From positions 186,001 to 250,000 of the forward strand of contig JAJNNY010000011.1 of NCBI GenBank assembly GCA_022453515.1: a DNA stretch of 64,000 nt, written 5' to 3'. This DNA is from Astrocystis sublimbata. Lineage: Eukaryota; Ascomycota; Sordariomycetes; Xylariales; Xylariaceae. The notes beneath the pieces were generated by a model. It saw nothing but the letters and a program-made list of their open reading frames with translations. It searched no databases and was not told the DNA's origin. Both the position numbers and the translations under genes were made by a program. Below are positions 12,415 to 25,748 of this stretch, piece by piece. Position 1 is the first letter of the stretch, and each line of letters begins with the position of its first letter.

Positions 12415-12429
12415 AGGGGAAAAACCCCT
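12415..12429. other. Short perfect hairpin
   Basis: AGGGG and CCCCT flank an AAAAA loop. It is a 5-bp stem with a 5-base loop in a region without genes, and no role can be assigned. Confidence 0.35.
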
Positions 12430-15400
12430 TGCGATCGCGAAAACCGTTAGAGGACCAACAGAGTATGAGTCGCGAAAAAACAGACTACGCTTTGATAGTT
12501 CAGAGTTCTAGATCTATCCCAAACCTCGTTGAAAAGCTTGGTCTGGTTCTAACGTAGCAGGCCCGCGGCAGACTAAACTACCAAGCAAGGCATCTGGCGC
12601 GTGTCCGTTAGTGACCCGACAGCCTGGTTGCCCGAGCTATAGACACGCGAGGCAAAATTAAAAGGAAAAAAAGGTGCCAAGTTATGGTACGCTTTGACCA
12701 GTACTCCTTGCTAGTTTGTACCTGGGGGCCTGATTCGCTCGCCTTTTTTTTCAACAACAAAGCCTCGATATGATGCGGCATATACCAGTTGTTACATGTT
12801 TGCCACTTTGCTCGACTAAGCCTCCGTTTCACAACTCCCTGTGGAGTATGATCGACGAAGCAAATAGTGCAACTTTACCCTTTACATTGGATGAATGGAC
12901 ATTGCCCAAACCAGCGGCGTTTTCAATTGCATGCTGATCGACTCGTTCTGTGCATATCATCGCGCTTCTAGAAGGTGGGATACAGACTTGCGTATTGGCC
13001 GCATCGTGGTTTCGGATATAATGGGTGCGGGACTACAGTCATATGAGATCGAACCCTATAATACCACCTATAAATACCAGCGTGGTCAGTTACTATCTTT
13101 CTTATAATCAACCTTTTCTTGGATGCTTCTTCAAGATAAACAGGAAAGAGGAGAGTACAATAAAAACCACAGACACCAGAACACTACTCGCAATCTGTGG
13201 TTTTCATCGTATTCCACTCTGAGAAGGACTCGATATGATGAGATACACCTGTGTGTCCTTAACAACCCAACATCGTAGGCTGAGAGGTAAACATCCGCTC
13301 AAACGTACACTCCCATAGTCAGAAACACGCAAAAAGGTAAAGTATTCGGGTCGGGAGAGGCCAGCCAAAGTCACATCTAGAAATGTATATCGCAACACTT
13401 ACCACAAAATAAGTCTCAATACCTGGAGAGTGGCTATTCATAAATTTTACCACTGCGATTCATCTGATTTCGATCACTGTTTACTGGTGTACCTTGCAGG
13501 GGAGATGGTTGTGAGATTGATCACTACACGAACAAGACAGATTGAAAATCCTACTAGGTACCTACCTTACGTTTCCCACACCACAATACTCGCATCCTCT
13601 CACTGGGTTACCAAGCAGTATACATCTCGATCAACAGGCCAAAGCCAAACTCCCCACGCACGCCACTCCTGCAGCCTGACATAGAACTCGTTGCAAATAA
13701 AATTGGAATTGAAGAAGGGCTAGAAATGGAAAGTATTGCCTAGCGCCATCCACGCCTCTTCGGTACAACATATATGCCTATGATTGCCAGCTGATGAGAT
13801 GGCAGCAGCAGCAGCAGTCGTTGATCATGCAAGGGGCCTTTGATCTGAGCTGGCTGAAAGCCTTGTAATACATCAATACTTTAGCTCACTCACTCACTCC
13901 GTCTCACTTTCCTACCTTACCTTCTCTTTTTGGCCTGAGCTATCATGCACCGTTTCCCGTATTGAAAAGGACATTGTTAGCTTGCTTAAGCAGTGATGGC
14001 GACGGAGGATAGATAGCGTGTAAGCGTATGAAGAGAGAGGCTTCGGTCTCGGCTGGTCATTCATGGTGTCAAGTGGGATGAAAGTGTTATTTATTTATAG
14101 GCATAAATAGTCAATAAGACTCACTTACTCATATGTGGGCGTAATCGCCGTGGTTAGTCGGGACAAACGTTCTTTTTCAGCGATGTCCAGCTACCAATCG
14201 TCCCCATGGTAACGTTAGGATGCTGCCCTTAGGAGAATGATTCTTGCGACCGTAGCCGACGGGGGACTGATGGTTCTATATGCATGTCTCGAAGCATACG
14301 AACCTGACTAGTTTTAGATGTATATCTGTCTACAGCTGGATGATTCATCAATCATGGCAAAGTACAATGGGGCGCACTATGCGATTCATGTTGAGCGCGT
14401 CAGGATTCTTGCTCTCTTAGCTATTGTTGATAATTAAATACACACTCTCTCCCTTTCGAGCTCGACATAGATCTGTATCGTTAATGGGAGGTTTGTATAG
14501 AGATAATAACACTAGAGCATTTAAAATATAGTATTATGTTCATGATCTTTCGAGTTGCTCCCCTTATAACTCAAGAGGCGACCTTGTACTATACCATTCT
14601 ACAGATCTTACTATTGATCGATTTCGATACCATAGAGCAGTTCGTGTATACTAGAGTAAGCATTGAATAATCCAACGAACTACAATTCCTTCAGCTCAAC
14701 CTGGCTCCTCATAAAACCTACACAGCTGTTTTGAAGCAGCGCATGATTCTATCATGAAATAAGGAAGCGAGTCCAACTGCGTCACCTACCATCCGCTCCC
14801 CCTCAGCCGGCGTCACTATACTGCAATTCCGCATAGCCGGGCATGTTTACACAAGTGTACTTTCCTGTGAATATAGATCAGTCAGCTACGTGGCGTTCAT
14901 GAGCTATAAGGTAGCTAGCCTACAATTGATACTTTTCCGGCGAAAGAATATGGATGCGTTGTCAACGCGGCCAGAGAGAACGCCAACAGCAATGAGAGCA
15001 TCAATCCATAATATACTTAGGTGGTGATTAGTCAACAATGTGTGTATCAATTGCATTACATGAAGTCCAGCCACATAAAAATATCGAACAATGTCCATCA
15101 TTATCAAACGATGATACCTTGCGCATGAAATCCTCATGAAGGGTTGGACATCTTAACAAACACAGTCTGTGAGAAGAGAATAATCACGCAACAATCGGTC
15201 ATCACATCAAGGAAGGCGCACAGCTTTCGTTCAAACAATGAGATTCAAGGGTATTCACTGGTCACATGAACGACTAGAAGAAATAGAGCCTAGATACAGA
15301 AGTGAAACTCCAAGAAATCGATTTCCTTTAACCACAAAGTAGGAACCAGACCTAATAGAATGCATCGCAACCCTAAACCGTGACTGTCCTTCAAACGAGT

Positions 15401-15719
15401 TGAAATATAGTCCGAGAAAAGTAAAGCGATCAAACCTGCTGGGTCTGGTGACGAATTGAAATTGTATGCTGGCATGAGCGGTCGTTGTGGCCTTGCCCCA
15501 TACTGTGTGCTGGGACTCGTTGCAATGTTAGTCGGCATCCTCCGCAGATACCCCGTCAAAACGTCCATGCGTATCATCTGCATAAGTATATGCCAACAGT
15601 CCAATCATTGCCTGATAAACCCCCCTCCTTGGGTATATATTTTGTATGCACATGCCATACGTGGTTGATGGCCAAGCGGTATGTCCAAACTATCAATGCA
15701 TTGCTTGATTGGAAGGAAT

Positions 15720-16799
15720 TTAGACGATGACTGACGCATCACCCTTCGGCTTCGCGATGTTCTTAGCATAGTAGCCTCCAACATTTCCTATAATGACAGA
15801 TTAGCGACATGTTTGCATGGTAGAGAGAGGAATGAAGCATACCAGCAGGGTGGTAGTTGCAGACAGTGAACCAAGCGTCGAGGTTATCATAGGCAGTGCC
15901 CTTGGGGCAGAACTGAACAGCGCAGCCTACGGTGGTAGAGTCGGCCCAAACCAGCTGGCTCAAATGACCCCACGCCTCGAAGTTTCCCATATCGGGGGTG
16001 GCCTTGCCGTAGTAATCAGGCAAGAAGCTGTTGAACTCGCCATCATACCACATGTTTGTGGTGGCCATCTTCACAGCACCAGCAGCGCCTAGCTTCTCGG
16101 CGCCAGAGCTGACACCCCATAGGGCAATGTTTTGACCGTAACCGCCCTTGCCCTGGTCCCTGCTTAGGTGTTAGTCAATGGTTCAATATGACGAGAATCA
16201 ATCTCTACGTACATGTCGTGCGCAAACACACATGTGCCGGCTGTGGTGCCAGCATAAGTGGCAATCTCTTCATTCCAGCTCATAGCGGGCGAGGAGTGGT
16301 TGGATCGGTGGATGTTGTGATGGTAGAGGGCGGCGGACTGCATAGAATCGCCCTCCGAAGCCGCCTGGTTAGTAGCCTTGGCCGGGGTGTCATCCACAGT
16401 TTGAGTCTTGGCCTTGGCCGGGGGCACAATGACGGTAGAAGGCTCAGGAGCTGGCTGGGTCTCGGTCTCGGGCTCAGGAATAGGCTCGGGAGTGTGGGTA
16501 GTCGGTTTGGGTTCCGGCTCGGGAGTTACTGTCACGTAGACCACGGGCTGCTCAACAGTTGTGGGCTCGGGCGCGGGCTTGTTGACAACAGTGGTCTGCT
16601 TCTGCGGCTGCTCCTGGGCAGGCTTGTGGTGGTGTTGAGCCTTCGCGTGGGTAGGCGTAGGCGTGGCCTGGGCAGCGTCGCCAGTAACAGTGACAGTGTA
16701 GTACTCGACGACGACCTCGGTCTCGAGAACGCGCTTGTCAAGTGGGCTGGCAAAAGCCAGGGCCGCACCAGTAGCCGCGAGGATAATGGATGACTTCAT
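15720..16799 (-). CDS. CAP (SCP/PR-1/Ag5) domain secreted protein
   Basis: Three exons, 16799-16213, 16159-15843 and 15787-15720, give 323 aa; both introns (53 and 55 bp) have good donors and restore the domain in phase. Residues 1-18 are a signal peptide (MKSSIILAATGAALAFAS) followed by LDKR, a possible Kex2-type site. About 110 residues of Pro/Thr/Glu/Lys-rich spacer follow, with repeated PEP-type motifs. The CAP domain spans about 155 to 323. HNIHRSNHSSPAMSWNEEIA holds the first cavity histidine, GHLSQLVWADSTTVGCA is CAP signature 1, and FTVCNYHPAGN is CAP signature 2. Fungal relatives are secreted and the yeast Pry proteins bind sterols and fatty acids, so a role in lipid binding or host interaction is plausible but not shown. 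The open frame continues a few codons upstream of 16799 but without an ATG. Confidence 0.92.
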
Positions 16800-19700
16800 A
16801 ATTGCGCTTATCAAAAGATTGTAGATCGTACTATAACAATGGTCAGATGAAATGATTGCAAAGCGCCCACCATAGGGGTTTTGAACGACTGTAAAGAATC
16901 AAATATTGTAAGGAATGTGGTTCGTTATGGCATGTGGCTGTTGTCAGGCCGCTTGGCGGGGTTGGCGGAAGAATGAGAACCGGGCACAGAACAGGACGAG
17001 AAGTGCTGCATGTGGCCTGGGAAGATGTAGCTCTGATGCTCATTGTCTTCGATCAGGGGAAAGTTGGCCACTGGGTTTCATCCCAGATGAACAAGGACTA
17101 TGCAGTCCGTTGTCCGGGCTGCTTCTCTTTGACGTCAAGAGAGGCGGGCCAGTCTCGCTCCATATGGGAAAGGCCGGGCACCAACAGCCAGGCTACATAT
17201 TTGACAAACAAGGAACGGCAACAAGAATTGCAAGACACGCTCGACACCCACGTGGGGTATTTCTCTCCTACCTACCTTTCTCCAAGTTGGACTTGACTCA
17301 ACAGCAAGTATCGAACAGGTGACAACACAACACAAAAGGCGTGTTAAGAGCAGTGATGTTTTCCCACTGGCGGTTGTAGAAGATGAGCGTGTGCTGGCTT
17401 GAGCACGGCGGAGTGAAATCGCAGAGATCAGGAACGACTGGCGCCCGGGAAGAGAATGGCAGCAATGAATGCAGAAAGGAGTGGAAGAATTGAGTCAATC
17501 AATTTGTCGCGTCGCCAGACGGTTGTCGTGTGAGGCTGATACTTTGGCAGTGAAAGCTGCGAGAAACTCAAGTCTTTAAAGGAGTGTATGTGCGCCGGAG
17601 GCAGTCACGAATGAGTGAAGGTGGTTGGCTGAGAACGAAGGTCGGTCATGCGAACAAGCGCGCTGGTATTATATCAAGCAGCAGGTCAGACGCAGGTCCA
17701 GACCAGACCCAAGGGAGGAGGCCGAGGAGGAAGTGCAGGGTGGAAATAGAGGGAGCGCACCAGGCACGCTAGCGTGCTGGGGTGCCAGCCTAGGGTTGGG
17801 AGCGAGGTATCTAATTGTGGGAATATGCCTGTTCCTTGTCGCCTGGTCCTAGCGTGGTGTAAACAGTCATGGTTGGTAAAGTATCTGTACCTAACTACAT
17901 ACTTGGATCTGCCCAAGCAGGCAAACCGACTGCATGAGAGGATGCGATGCCGCTGAAAGGGACATTGCTTATGAGTACGGTATACGCGCATGTCCAGGCG
18001 GCATACTACCTATGTTTCAAAATACCTGAGGCTTCGGACACATATAGAGATTGGTAGACACGGCGTGTAACTGTCAGGTAGGTACTTACCTGATGATCGG
18101 CACCTACCCGAAAATTCAATCAGGGTAGCTGTACATCAGATGGGCAGGCAAGGCATCGGCAGGTAGCTGGACAGCAGGAACCCTCACCCCTGCCAAGCAG
18201 CTGCATATTGTGGGTAGTTCGACTAGGGAATATAGCGCCAGATGCTTGGTGTACCTTGATAATTTGAGGAGAGGTGCTGCTAAAAGGACAGTCCATGCCC
18301 CTTGATCTACACAGCGCCTATCTACCATACGATTCATTCATCTCATCTCAGCATGGCTGTGGGGACCCATTACCGACCCATCACACTCGACACTTGCAGA
18401 GAGCGAGGTCAGCTGAGGAGCCCGAAGTACCACAAACATAATTTATTTGACGGTAGAAAATCCATCTGGTGCACCCATAGTGAAGACCTCAATGACTCAG
18501 CTGGAATGATTCCTATTGTGAATCCAACTCTGGCACAGAGATATATATGTTACCTAGTAGATATGTGCTAAGTAGGGAAACAAGCTGCGAAAAACTCCTT
18601 GAACCCAGCAGCCAGGGGCCTAGGCTTAGGATCAGTACCTGGGTGAATGAATATTGATGCTCAAGGTGTGGGTACTAAGCATTGTTAATATTGACCCTTG
18701 ATACTACTTCCAACATTACCTATTAGGTAGCAGGTATGTTTGTTTGTTTACATAGGTAGTAGGTAGATACCGTATGGTGACAGGCCTGCTGTGTTTATCA
18801 TTATTAGACCGAGCTGTCTGATCTGATCACTCGGAACTGCATGATTGCTTCATGTTCGCTTGCAGCCCACCACGCGTTTGTGCGACGAGGGGAGATGAGG
18901 GAGGCATATGGATGACATCATGGGGGAATTTCTCTCCTTGGTCTGCACCACAACGTGCAGAACCATATCTAGGACCGACTGGATAGTGACCTAGGCAGAG
19001 CAAGCAAGGTAATTTCTGAGAGCCTGTCGAGCCCTCGCCTTGTTGTGTAGCCCTGGTGATCGACCTATAGATTTTCACTCCAGAAAACTCCGATCGCCGG
19101 GGCAGTGACGTCGATTAGCTGGCGAGCGCTGGAAGGGCTGTCACGACCGTGTGTTTAGCGTCAGCTGGGCAGGACTGGGGCTTGAGGCCAGCTTGGAAGA
19201 TGTTAGCGTGTTTCCAGTCCCTGCTAGCGCTGTGGTACCTTGCAGATTCCATCCCCGGTGTTTCTCTTAGCGTAGGGCATCTTCCCGACTCACGTTGCTG
19301 GCTCAAGCGCGGACCTGGGGTCGTTTGAGGGTTATGCCCCAGATGGGAAAGCGACAAAGCCGCTGATTTGCTGAAGGAGCATCCCAAAAATCCACTGATC
19401 CGCAGAACCACTGCAACCCCTTTTTTCATGAAGTGAGGTTATTTCATGTGGAAGTACAGGCACCCAGCTGCCATTATTGCTGCCAGTCCTACGATATTAA
19501 TATACTATGTAAGTCGAGACCTGCCCCAAGTCTACCATTCTTTGCAACAGACTATGATGCATCAGATCTCCAGGCTGGGAATGGGATTACGGTCTATGCC
19601 GAGAAAACAGGGGACATGAGAACTTCATTAGGTACATCTCAGATCAGACGAGACCAACATGAACTTAGAGGTGGGGGGCGCGCGGGGCTAGCTGTGGCGG

Positions 19701-22700
19701 CAGCTGGCCTTTCTTTTGAAACGACCGCAATTTCGGCCGTGGTCACAAAAGATCGTCATCCACTCACGCATCCGCTACCTAACAGACCTGCCCTCGTCTG
19801 AACCAACGAGCGACAGCCACAGCTCGACAGCTGCTATTCACTGGAGTTCATTACATACTGCCTTTGTTCATCCCCGCGTCTACCAAACAACTCTGAACAT
19901 CGGGCGGCTCAATGGCACTCCTCGCAACCCATCATGACTCGCAGGCTCCTATCATTGCGATGGCCCTTCGTAGAACCGCAGACCTCGGCCACGTAAGCAT
20001 AACAACTTTTCGGCACATACAAGTAGACTGTGTGATCTGGTGCTAGCAACTAGTGACATTTGCTTTGGAGGAGCAATCAAGTAGGAATCCAAGCCAAGTG
20101 AACTATGGCTTCGTACAGTAACAAGTACCTATTTTCTATGTAGTAATAGCTACCTACGTATTGTAGTGTATCCGTATGTTACTCCTATCTACCCCTTGTC
20201 TTGCTATGATGCGATTCATTCGCTTTCTCCGCCAAAGGCATGGGTCAAGGTCTAGATCGTCTACCCGCCTGGGATTCCCATCTTTAACCTTGAAACGTTG
20301 AAGGGCTATCTCGTCCCGGATCTTCAAGCTATATCCAGATGCTAGCTAGTGTATAGGCCCTTGGAACAAAGAGATCGATATTTAATTATTCTCCCTAGTT
20401 GTCGACTCGTTGTCGACCATCGTGTCTTCTCCCTAGCAATGAGCTGCAGGATCTGAGATCCCAGCAAGACTTGTCACACAATTCTGCTCACGAGAAAGAT
20501 TCGGGCTATCATGTTGCGAACCTCAATTAAAAGGCTAGGCACTATTTACACATACTCACTCGATCCTTGACTCTGCGCCGCTTCAGCCTTCAAAGGCCGT
20601 GCTACAATGAGGCTAGAGAAAGTCAAGATCGTAGGATTGACTGTTTGTATGATGGATCTGCTGTACTCCTTTCGCTTGTTATAATTGGCCGATCGGAGGA
20701 GGCCGTCAACGGCGCAGTATCGATATGATATGTTTACTATAAGTTGTAGGATTTTCTGGTTGCTATGATCGGGCCAACTAAGCACAATTCTCTGGCTAAC
20801 TTCTCTTTGAGTATCTAGGGCCTGTTTCAACATGCACTATGACTTGCCCTTTGCGATATGCCCAGTCGCACAGCTACATCAGCTCACGGCACGCCGCATT
20901 TATATTTGGATCGAGGGATGACCAAGTGATCTGTTTATTCAACTGCTTTGCCTCAAGTCTATATTGGTTATTCTCCACGAGTGATGTGTTGTGACGAGAC
21001 ATCTCAACTTCGCCTAAGTAAATTGATTGAGTAGCAACATAAAGTAACAACGGTAACACCGCAGCGGAATTGTACTCAACGTGCGTTGCAAGCATTGGGT
21101 CTTACAGCCGACGCGGGAGAGACCTTAGTACAGCATATCATATACCTGGAAGCTGAGGCAGCTAGGTTAGGTAGCACCCGGCCCCGGCCGTTCGGGTTGT
21201 CGATCATAAGAAAAAAACCTGTAAGATCTGTCTTGAAATTTTTAGACCGCGCAGCAAGGCAACTACAACGCTACAAAAGAAAAAATCTGCTTAACATCAA
21301 ATCTCTTGCCTCAAACAGTAACGTGGGTCTGCTGAGTATGCTACTAGAGGAGGCAAGACACAAGACAGTTCCAAGGTTACGCGTAAACTCCGAAGTCTGA
21401 GGGCCAATGCATCTATCGGGTGGTGACACCACGCCTTCCCGCGCAGGTACCTAGCCTAACGGGCCATGCGCCTTGACTTCCGACCACTCAATCCATCAGC
21501 CAGCCATGCGCGATGCCATCGTCCGACCATTGCTGCTGCTGATCCTCCAAGGAACCTTAGGCGGGATGCTCTAGCCTGGTTTCAGCCCCGGGCGAGGAAT
21601 CCGATTAGCCGGGCCTAAGCGCCTTGACGAATTGAAAAGAACAACGGCCGCAAGCTCCACGTCCGATCCCGAAGCGAAGCGCTCGCTGCCCACTCACTAC
21701 CAAACGAAACGAACAAAAGATCTATGATTCATTCATTCATTCATGGAAGCCGGCCCAACCGATGTCGATGCGCCAGATCCTCGGGTTTGCATGATTTGCT
21801 CCTAGATACCTACATACACATACGCGTCCTTTATGTACGGGGTAGGTACGCGTAACCAAGCATCCCTTCGGCATATTTCTGACTCGTATGTGCTCTCAAA
21901 GTCGAATACCCCACAGCGGCGAGTTGGCCTAAGGGTTGCTAAGGGACACTACGAGGGCCTAAGCACGTCCAGTACAATCGGGCATGGCGAGCCAAAATGT
22001 CTCGTTCCCAAACGATGTTCAAACCGCGCTGTGACAGAGAGTCTTGACTAGTAGTCTTGTTTTGCTTGGCCCCTCTTGCTTGATCAGCTCACGGATTATG
22101 TGTCACCTCATCCAACACTTGGCTGTTTAACAAAGGATTAAAAAACAATCAAATTCCCAACATCATCCGTGTGCTCGGGCACCTGCTCGCATTCGCCATG
22201 TGGTGTAACATACGGCAGATAGGAAGCCTACCTATGCGGAGTCTGATACAGGCCTTGCAAAGCATAGGTGCTGGAAGCGAAAGGTGACACAGATGTAATT
22301 TGTGTGTAGGTATGTTTGTCTAGTTTGTGAACATATCTGATTTGACACTCTCTCTCATTACATCCATGAAATGGCTTGTTTGCGTATATAGCAGGCCTCA
22401 AACAACACACAACAAGTTTTCAGTGATACAACAGTGATGCAGTTGTTGTAGTGATGATTGCATGTTTCAGCACATACCCTACGGTGCCTAAGGCAAGAGT
22501 GAGTATTACTGTCTTGAGACATGATCACAAATCAAGACGAACGATGGATGAGAGGTCTATGCTTCCAGTGCAATAAGACATATACATTAGTTGGAACAGG
22601 ATTCTTAGCTACTCCTCAGATAGATGACGATGACTGCACATGATGCCTGTTCCTACGATGCACGTATTGTCCTATATTCGATTTTGGTTGTTCCACGACC

Positions 22701-24211
22701 GCCTCTGGATGGATTCCGGTCCCGAATCCGAATGTCATTGACGGCGGTTTTGGTTGCTATTTTCAGTGCACATCGCCATTTACCTCACATGACGGACTGG
22801 GGCCTTCTATCACAACAACATTCTATCTTCGGCTTCTCATCTCAAACAACGGCCAGGTGTGGTTTCGACGTCATACATATTTTACCTGGGTAACCACCCG
22901 TCTCAGTCCCCCGTCTTAACGAGACATGATTGTTCGTCTAGAAAGAATGAGAAGTGCCGAATCTGTTTGCATTGTTCCCGCGTCTACCACAACTCACAAT
23001 TCGTGACATGGGGTTGGCAGAGAGTCTTGTTCATGATCACCCTGCCGTTGCCTGGCCGTCTCGATGACCCGTGTCTCATAATAGCGTAATTGTGGCTACT
23101 CGCATGGCGGGGAATGGGGGAACACCAACACCCGGTGGCTGAGGGTGTCTCCCAGCCTCTAGAATTAGACTTCGAACCTGCATATACAAATCGACAAGCA
23201 CATACTTTATATAGAAAATTACCCTGCAGGTCCCTAAAGAAATACCAAAGGCCGGACTGGTTTGGCCTAGCGGAGCGAGCCATAATATCATTTACCCAGC
23301 GTAAAATATCGTTACTCTGCGTCGTTGGGCCCCGGGGGTTCGATTCCTTCGACGGCCAAAATCTTTTTTTCTTCGAGCCCTTTTGTTATCGCGAAATGGC
23401 AACTTGTCGGAGGCTGCTTACCAGTTTACGCCACCTGGTGGAATGATCAGGGCAATTGACACTTCTCACGAAAATGAAGGTGATATCACTTCAGTGACGA
23501 TGGGAGGAGGTGGCTGGAAGTGCTCATAGAATGGAATTTTATGTCATATTTGAACTTGAACGGGTATGGACTGTCGATCACTCCACCGCCGAAGAATAGC
23601 CACCCGGTGTCTTATTTGTAGTAGTCATCGATGCATGCATCATATGACGCCGGCCGTTGTGATGCGCATGTTCATTCGGCGATGTGATGCTGAAGAAGCC
23701 GACCAACCTCCAGATCATTTGCATGATGAACTTACATGTGGAGGGGAGGAAGTGTATGGAATCGCACGAATGACACAGCATCTCTCTGTTCGCTTGTCCA
23801 GTTGTAAAACCATCTAGTCTTCTAAGCAACTACGGGTTTTCGAAAGCCACAATCTTCTCGACATATGATTCGGCTCTTGGCTGGTGCTTCCCGTGTCTAA
23901 AGCCATGCTCTAGCTCGGACATTGGATTGGATTCTTGTGTTCCTGGGGGTACATATCAGATAGGGACTTACAATTTAAAAACTGAACCAGTGATAGCTGA
24001 TTTTTAGATGTCAAAGTACACGTGTACTAGGCTGTAAGTTATGATAGTGCTCACATGGTAGAGCGCAAGCATAGGTAGGTAGTCACTTGAATGGAGATGA
24101 AATGCACGAAACAAACGGAACTCTCTCTTCCTACTGCATCTATGTACACATGACCGCTAAACATGGTGGGCGGACTTCTGAATTCCTGGATAAAATGTGA
24201 TGTACAGGGCG
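16800..24211. other. 7.4-kb region without a protein gene
   Basis: The first 500 bases upstream of the CAP gene should hold its promoter. Beyond that I find only short open frames without family resemblance. Features seen are a near-palindromic AGGTA/TACCT cluster around 18075-18092, repeated TAGGTA motifs near 18720-18770 and 24073-24085, an ATTC microsatellite at 21725-21744, and a tRNA-like block with Pol III boxes near 23250-23370. An open frame at 21086-21400 has a plausible amino acid composition but no recognisable domain. Long noncoding RNAs cannot be excluded. Confidence 0.5.
23250..23370 (+). pseudogene. tRNA-like relic or SINE head with A box, B box and oligo-T
   Basis: The A-box consensus is matched by TGGCCTAGCGG (23263-23273) and the B box by GGTTCGATTCC (23337-23347). 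The latter lies in a T-arm whose stem pairs GGGGG with CCTTC using two G-T wobbles. The downstream GACGGCC (23351-23357) looks like the 3' acceptor strand. GGCCGGA at 23250 pairs with only five of its seven bases, and spacing to the A box is wrong for a normal tRNA. A seven-T run at 23364-23370 would terminate Pol III. It is therefore a decayed tRNA or a tRNA-derived SINE head, not a functional tRNA. Confidence 0.45.
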
Positions 24212-25072
24212 CTACGAGGGCGGAGCCTGGGACTGAGCAGAAGGGGGGTCGACTGATTTCCCAAAAGGGGGCTGGCCAGGGTCTCTCAAGATAGGGTAAT
24301 GTGCGTAAATCTGTTTCGTCCGGAGGTGAACGGGCGTAGCACTCTCTGGTTGATCGGGTATCGTCTTCTCGAGTTTCTATCGGCGTAGCATCGTATTAGC
24401 ATGTGTGGATAGCGCGGGGTAGACTGCCACATCTTACCAGATTGTCGAAGACACATTGGTTCAACTTCCACTCGACCTTCCGGCACTGCCAAAGCTGGTG
24501 GTTGTTGTTGTCGAGGCACTGCCAATGTGAGCGGAACTGGTCCAGGCAGCTCTTGTTGATGTCGTCGATGCTACATGGATCGATATCCTGTCAGTGTCTG
24601 TACTGCTTCCGTCCGCCATAAAATGAGGATAGGAGGGGCTCGCCGTCAAAGCGCCCGGCGTATGAGTGCCCAAGAGTAGGTCGTAATAGGTGATAGTAAC
24701 TGGTTGACGTACACACTCGCAGCACACCTGGTGACGCGGCGGCCTTCCTTCAGGCATTCGGCCTCTCCCTTGCCCGGGTTCTCGGTCTTGCATTGCATGA
24801 AATCATCGTTGTAGGGGCGGCATCGGGCGCCGATGAAAAAGGAGGCAGACAGAAGAGGAGCGGATGTGGCGCCGACCTCCTTGACCGAGGGGATCGAATC
24901 GGGAAGAGGGGTGGTGTCATACAGCACCTGCTGATTGAAGCTGCGAGAATGTTAGCTTTAACTGCGGCATGTGGTGCGAGGAACGAGTGGTATTGACCAG
25001 AACAGGCCAATCGAAGATCCAAAACAGTAGCCGAGTTAGGAAAGAAACTCACATCGGCTTCCTGGCCGCCAT
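24212..25072 (-). CDS. nuo-20.8: NADH:ubiquinone oxidoreductase 20.8 kDa subunit (NDUFA8/PGIV family)
   Basis: Four exons, 25072-25053, 24940-24713, 24570-24438 and 24376-24212, give 181 aa. The first exon encodes only MAARKP plus two bases. Splice phases are 2, 2 and 0 and all join cleanly. The protein shows four twin CX9C half-motifs: CRPYNDDFMQC, CLKEGRRVTRC, CLDQFRSHWQC and CRKVEWKLNQC. That is the double CHCH fold of NDUFA8, a supernumerary subunit on the intermembrane-space side of respiratory complex I, oxidised and trapped there by the Mia40 pathway. The block DTTPLPDSIPSVKEVGATSA is typical of the fungal orthologue. It is divergent from the Nup57 gene, with 676 bp between starts. Identity is firm. 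Confidence 0.95.
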
Positions 25073-25748
25073 GTTCGCGATGTGGTCGAGGGCAACGAGT
25101 TATGTCGTCGTTCACGATGAAGCTCGGAAATGGAGCACGGCCAAGTGAGATTAGCAAATTGAAGCTGCTGATTGGCTTCAGCCCCGTAAGGCTTACCCAC
25201 CAGCCACACCAGCCCCCCATGACGAGCACCGAGTGACTCTTCCAGGTCTCTCCTACAGAAGAGCTGATAAATTTGGATGCCTCAGGCAGACAAGAGCTCC
25301 CACCTACAGGTACAGGTAGGAAAAGACCTGGGTAGGTCCCTATCTGCTGTAGCCAAGCTGGAGCACTGAGTGGGTCTTTGTGTTTTCGCGATTGCTGCAG
25401 GCTGGCAGGCGCATTCAATCCAAACATTGATGGAAGCTCAAGCTTGAAGCCAGAACGGCAACACCCCATTCCTGCAAATTCTGGCAATGAATCGTTCCAA
25501 GAGTCTGTCATAACTCACAAGCGTCTGCTTGTCTCGCATCGTTGCCTCCTTATTCAATTCCCCGTGTGGTGCATAATACTTCCCTGTGTTGCTATTCTAA
25601 TTCCATTCTTATAATCCCAAAACTTGGACGAACGGTACTGAACGCGACATTCCTCACAATCTGAGCGCTTCGATCACGACGAAAAAACTTCTCTTATCGC
25701 AAACCTTACGACCACCTGTCATCCGACACGCTCCGACTACTCCCTGTG
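25073..25748. promoter_or_regulatory. Shared divergent promoter region of complex I subunit and Nup57 genes
   Basis: 676 bp separate the two start codons, which point away from each other. No gene lies between; a long antisense-type open frame across it is incidental. The region must contain both 5' UTRs and core promoters. I saw no clear TATA element or defined binding site. Confidence 0.6.

Larger units (their letters stand above)
9733..15719. other. Long region without a supported gene
   Basis: Nothing in these 6 kb passes as a gene. 9733-11250 is GC-rich to mixed, with many short overlapping open frames that are a by-product of composition. It includes the promoter of the SGNH hydrolase, a TG microsatellite and the 7-bp tandem repeat. 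11319-11880 holds a minus-strand frame of 187 codons that I could not assign and rate as doubtful. From about 12000 to 15700 the DNA is visibly AT-richer than the coding parts and rich in stop codons, like decayed or RIP-affected sequence, but I saw no transposon protein remnant. Confidence 0.5.

Noticed and set aside
21086..21400. 104-codon plus-strand frame with protein-like composition
   Set aside because: No family resemblance, no neighbouring exons, and it lies in DNA full of stops.
24750..25511. 253-codon minus-strand frame over the complex I subunit and its promoter
   Set aside because: It overlaps exons of the complex I gene in another frame and resembles no protein; it is a shadow.
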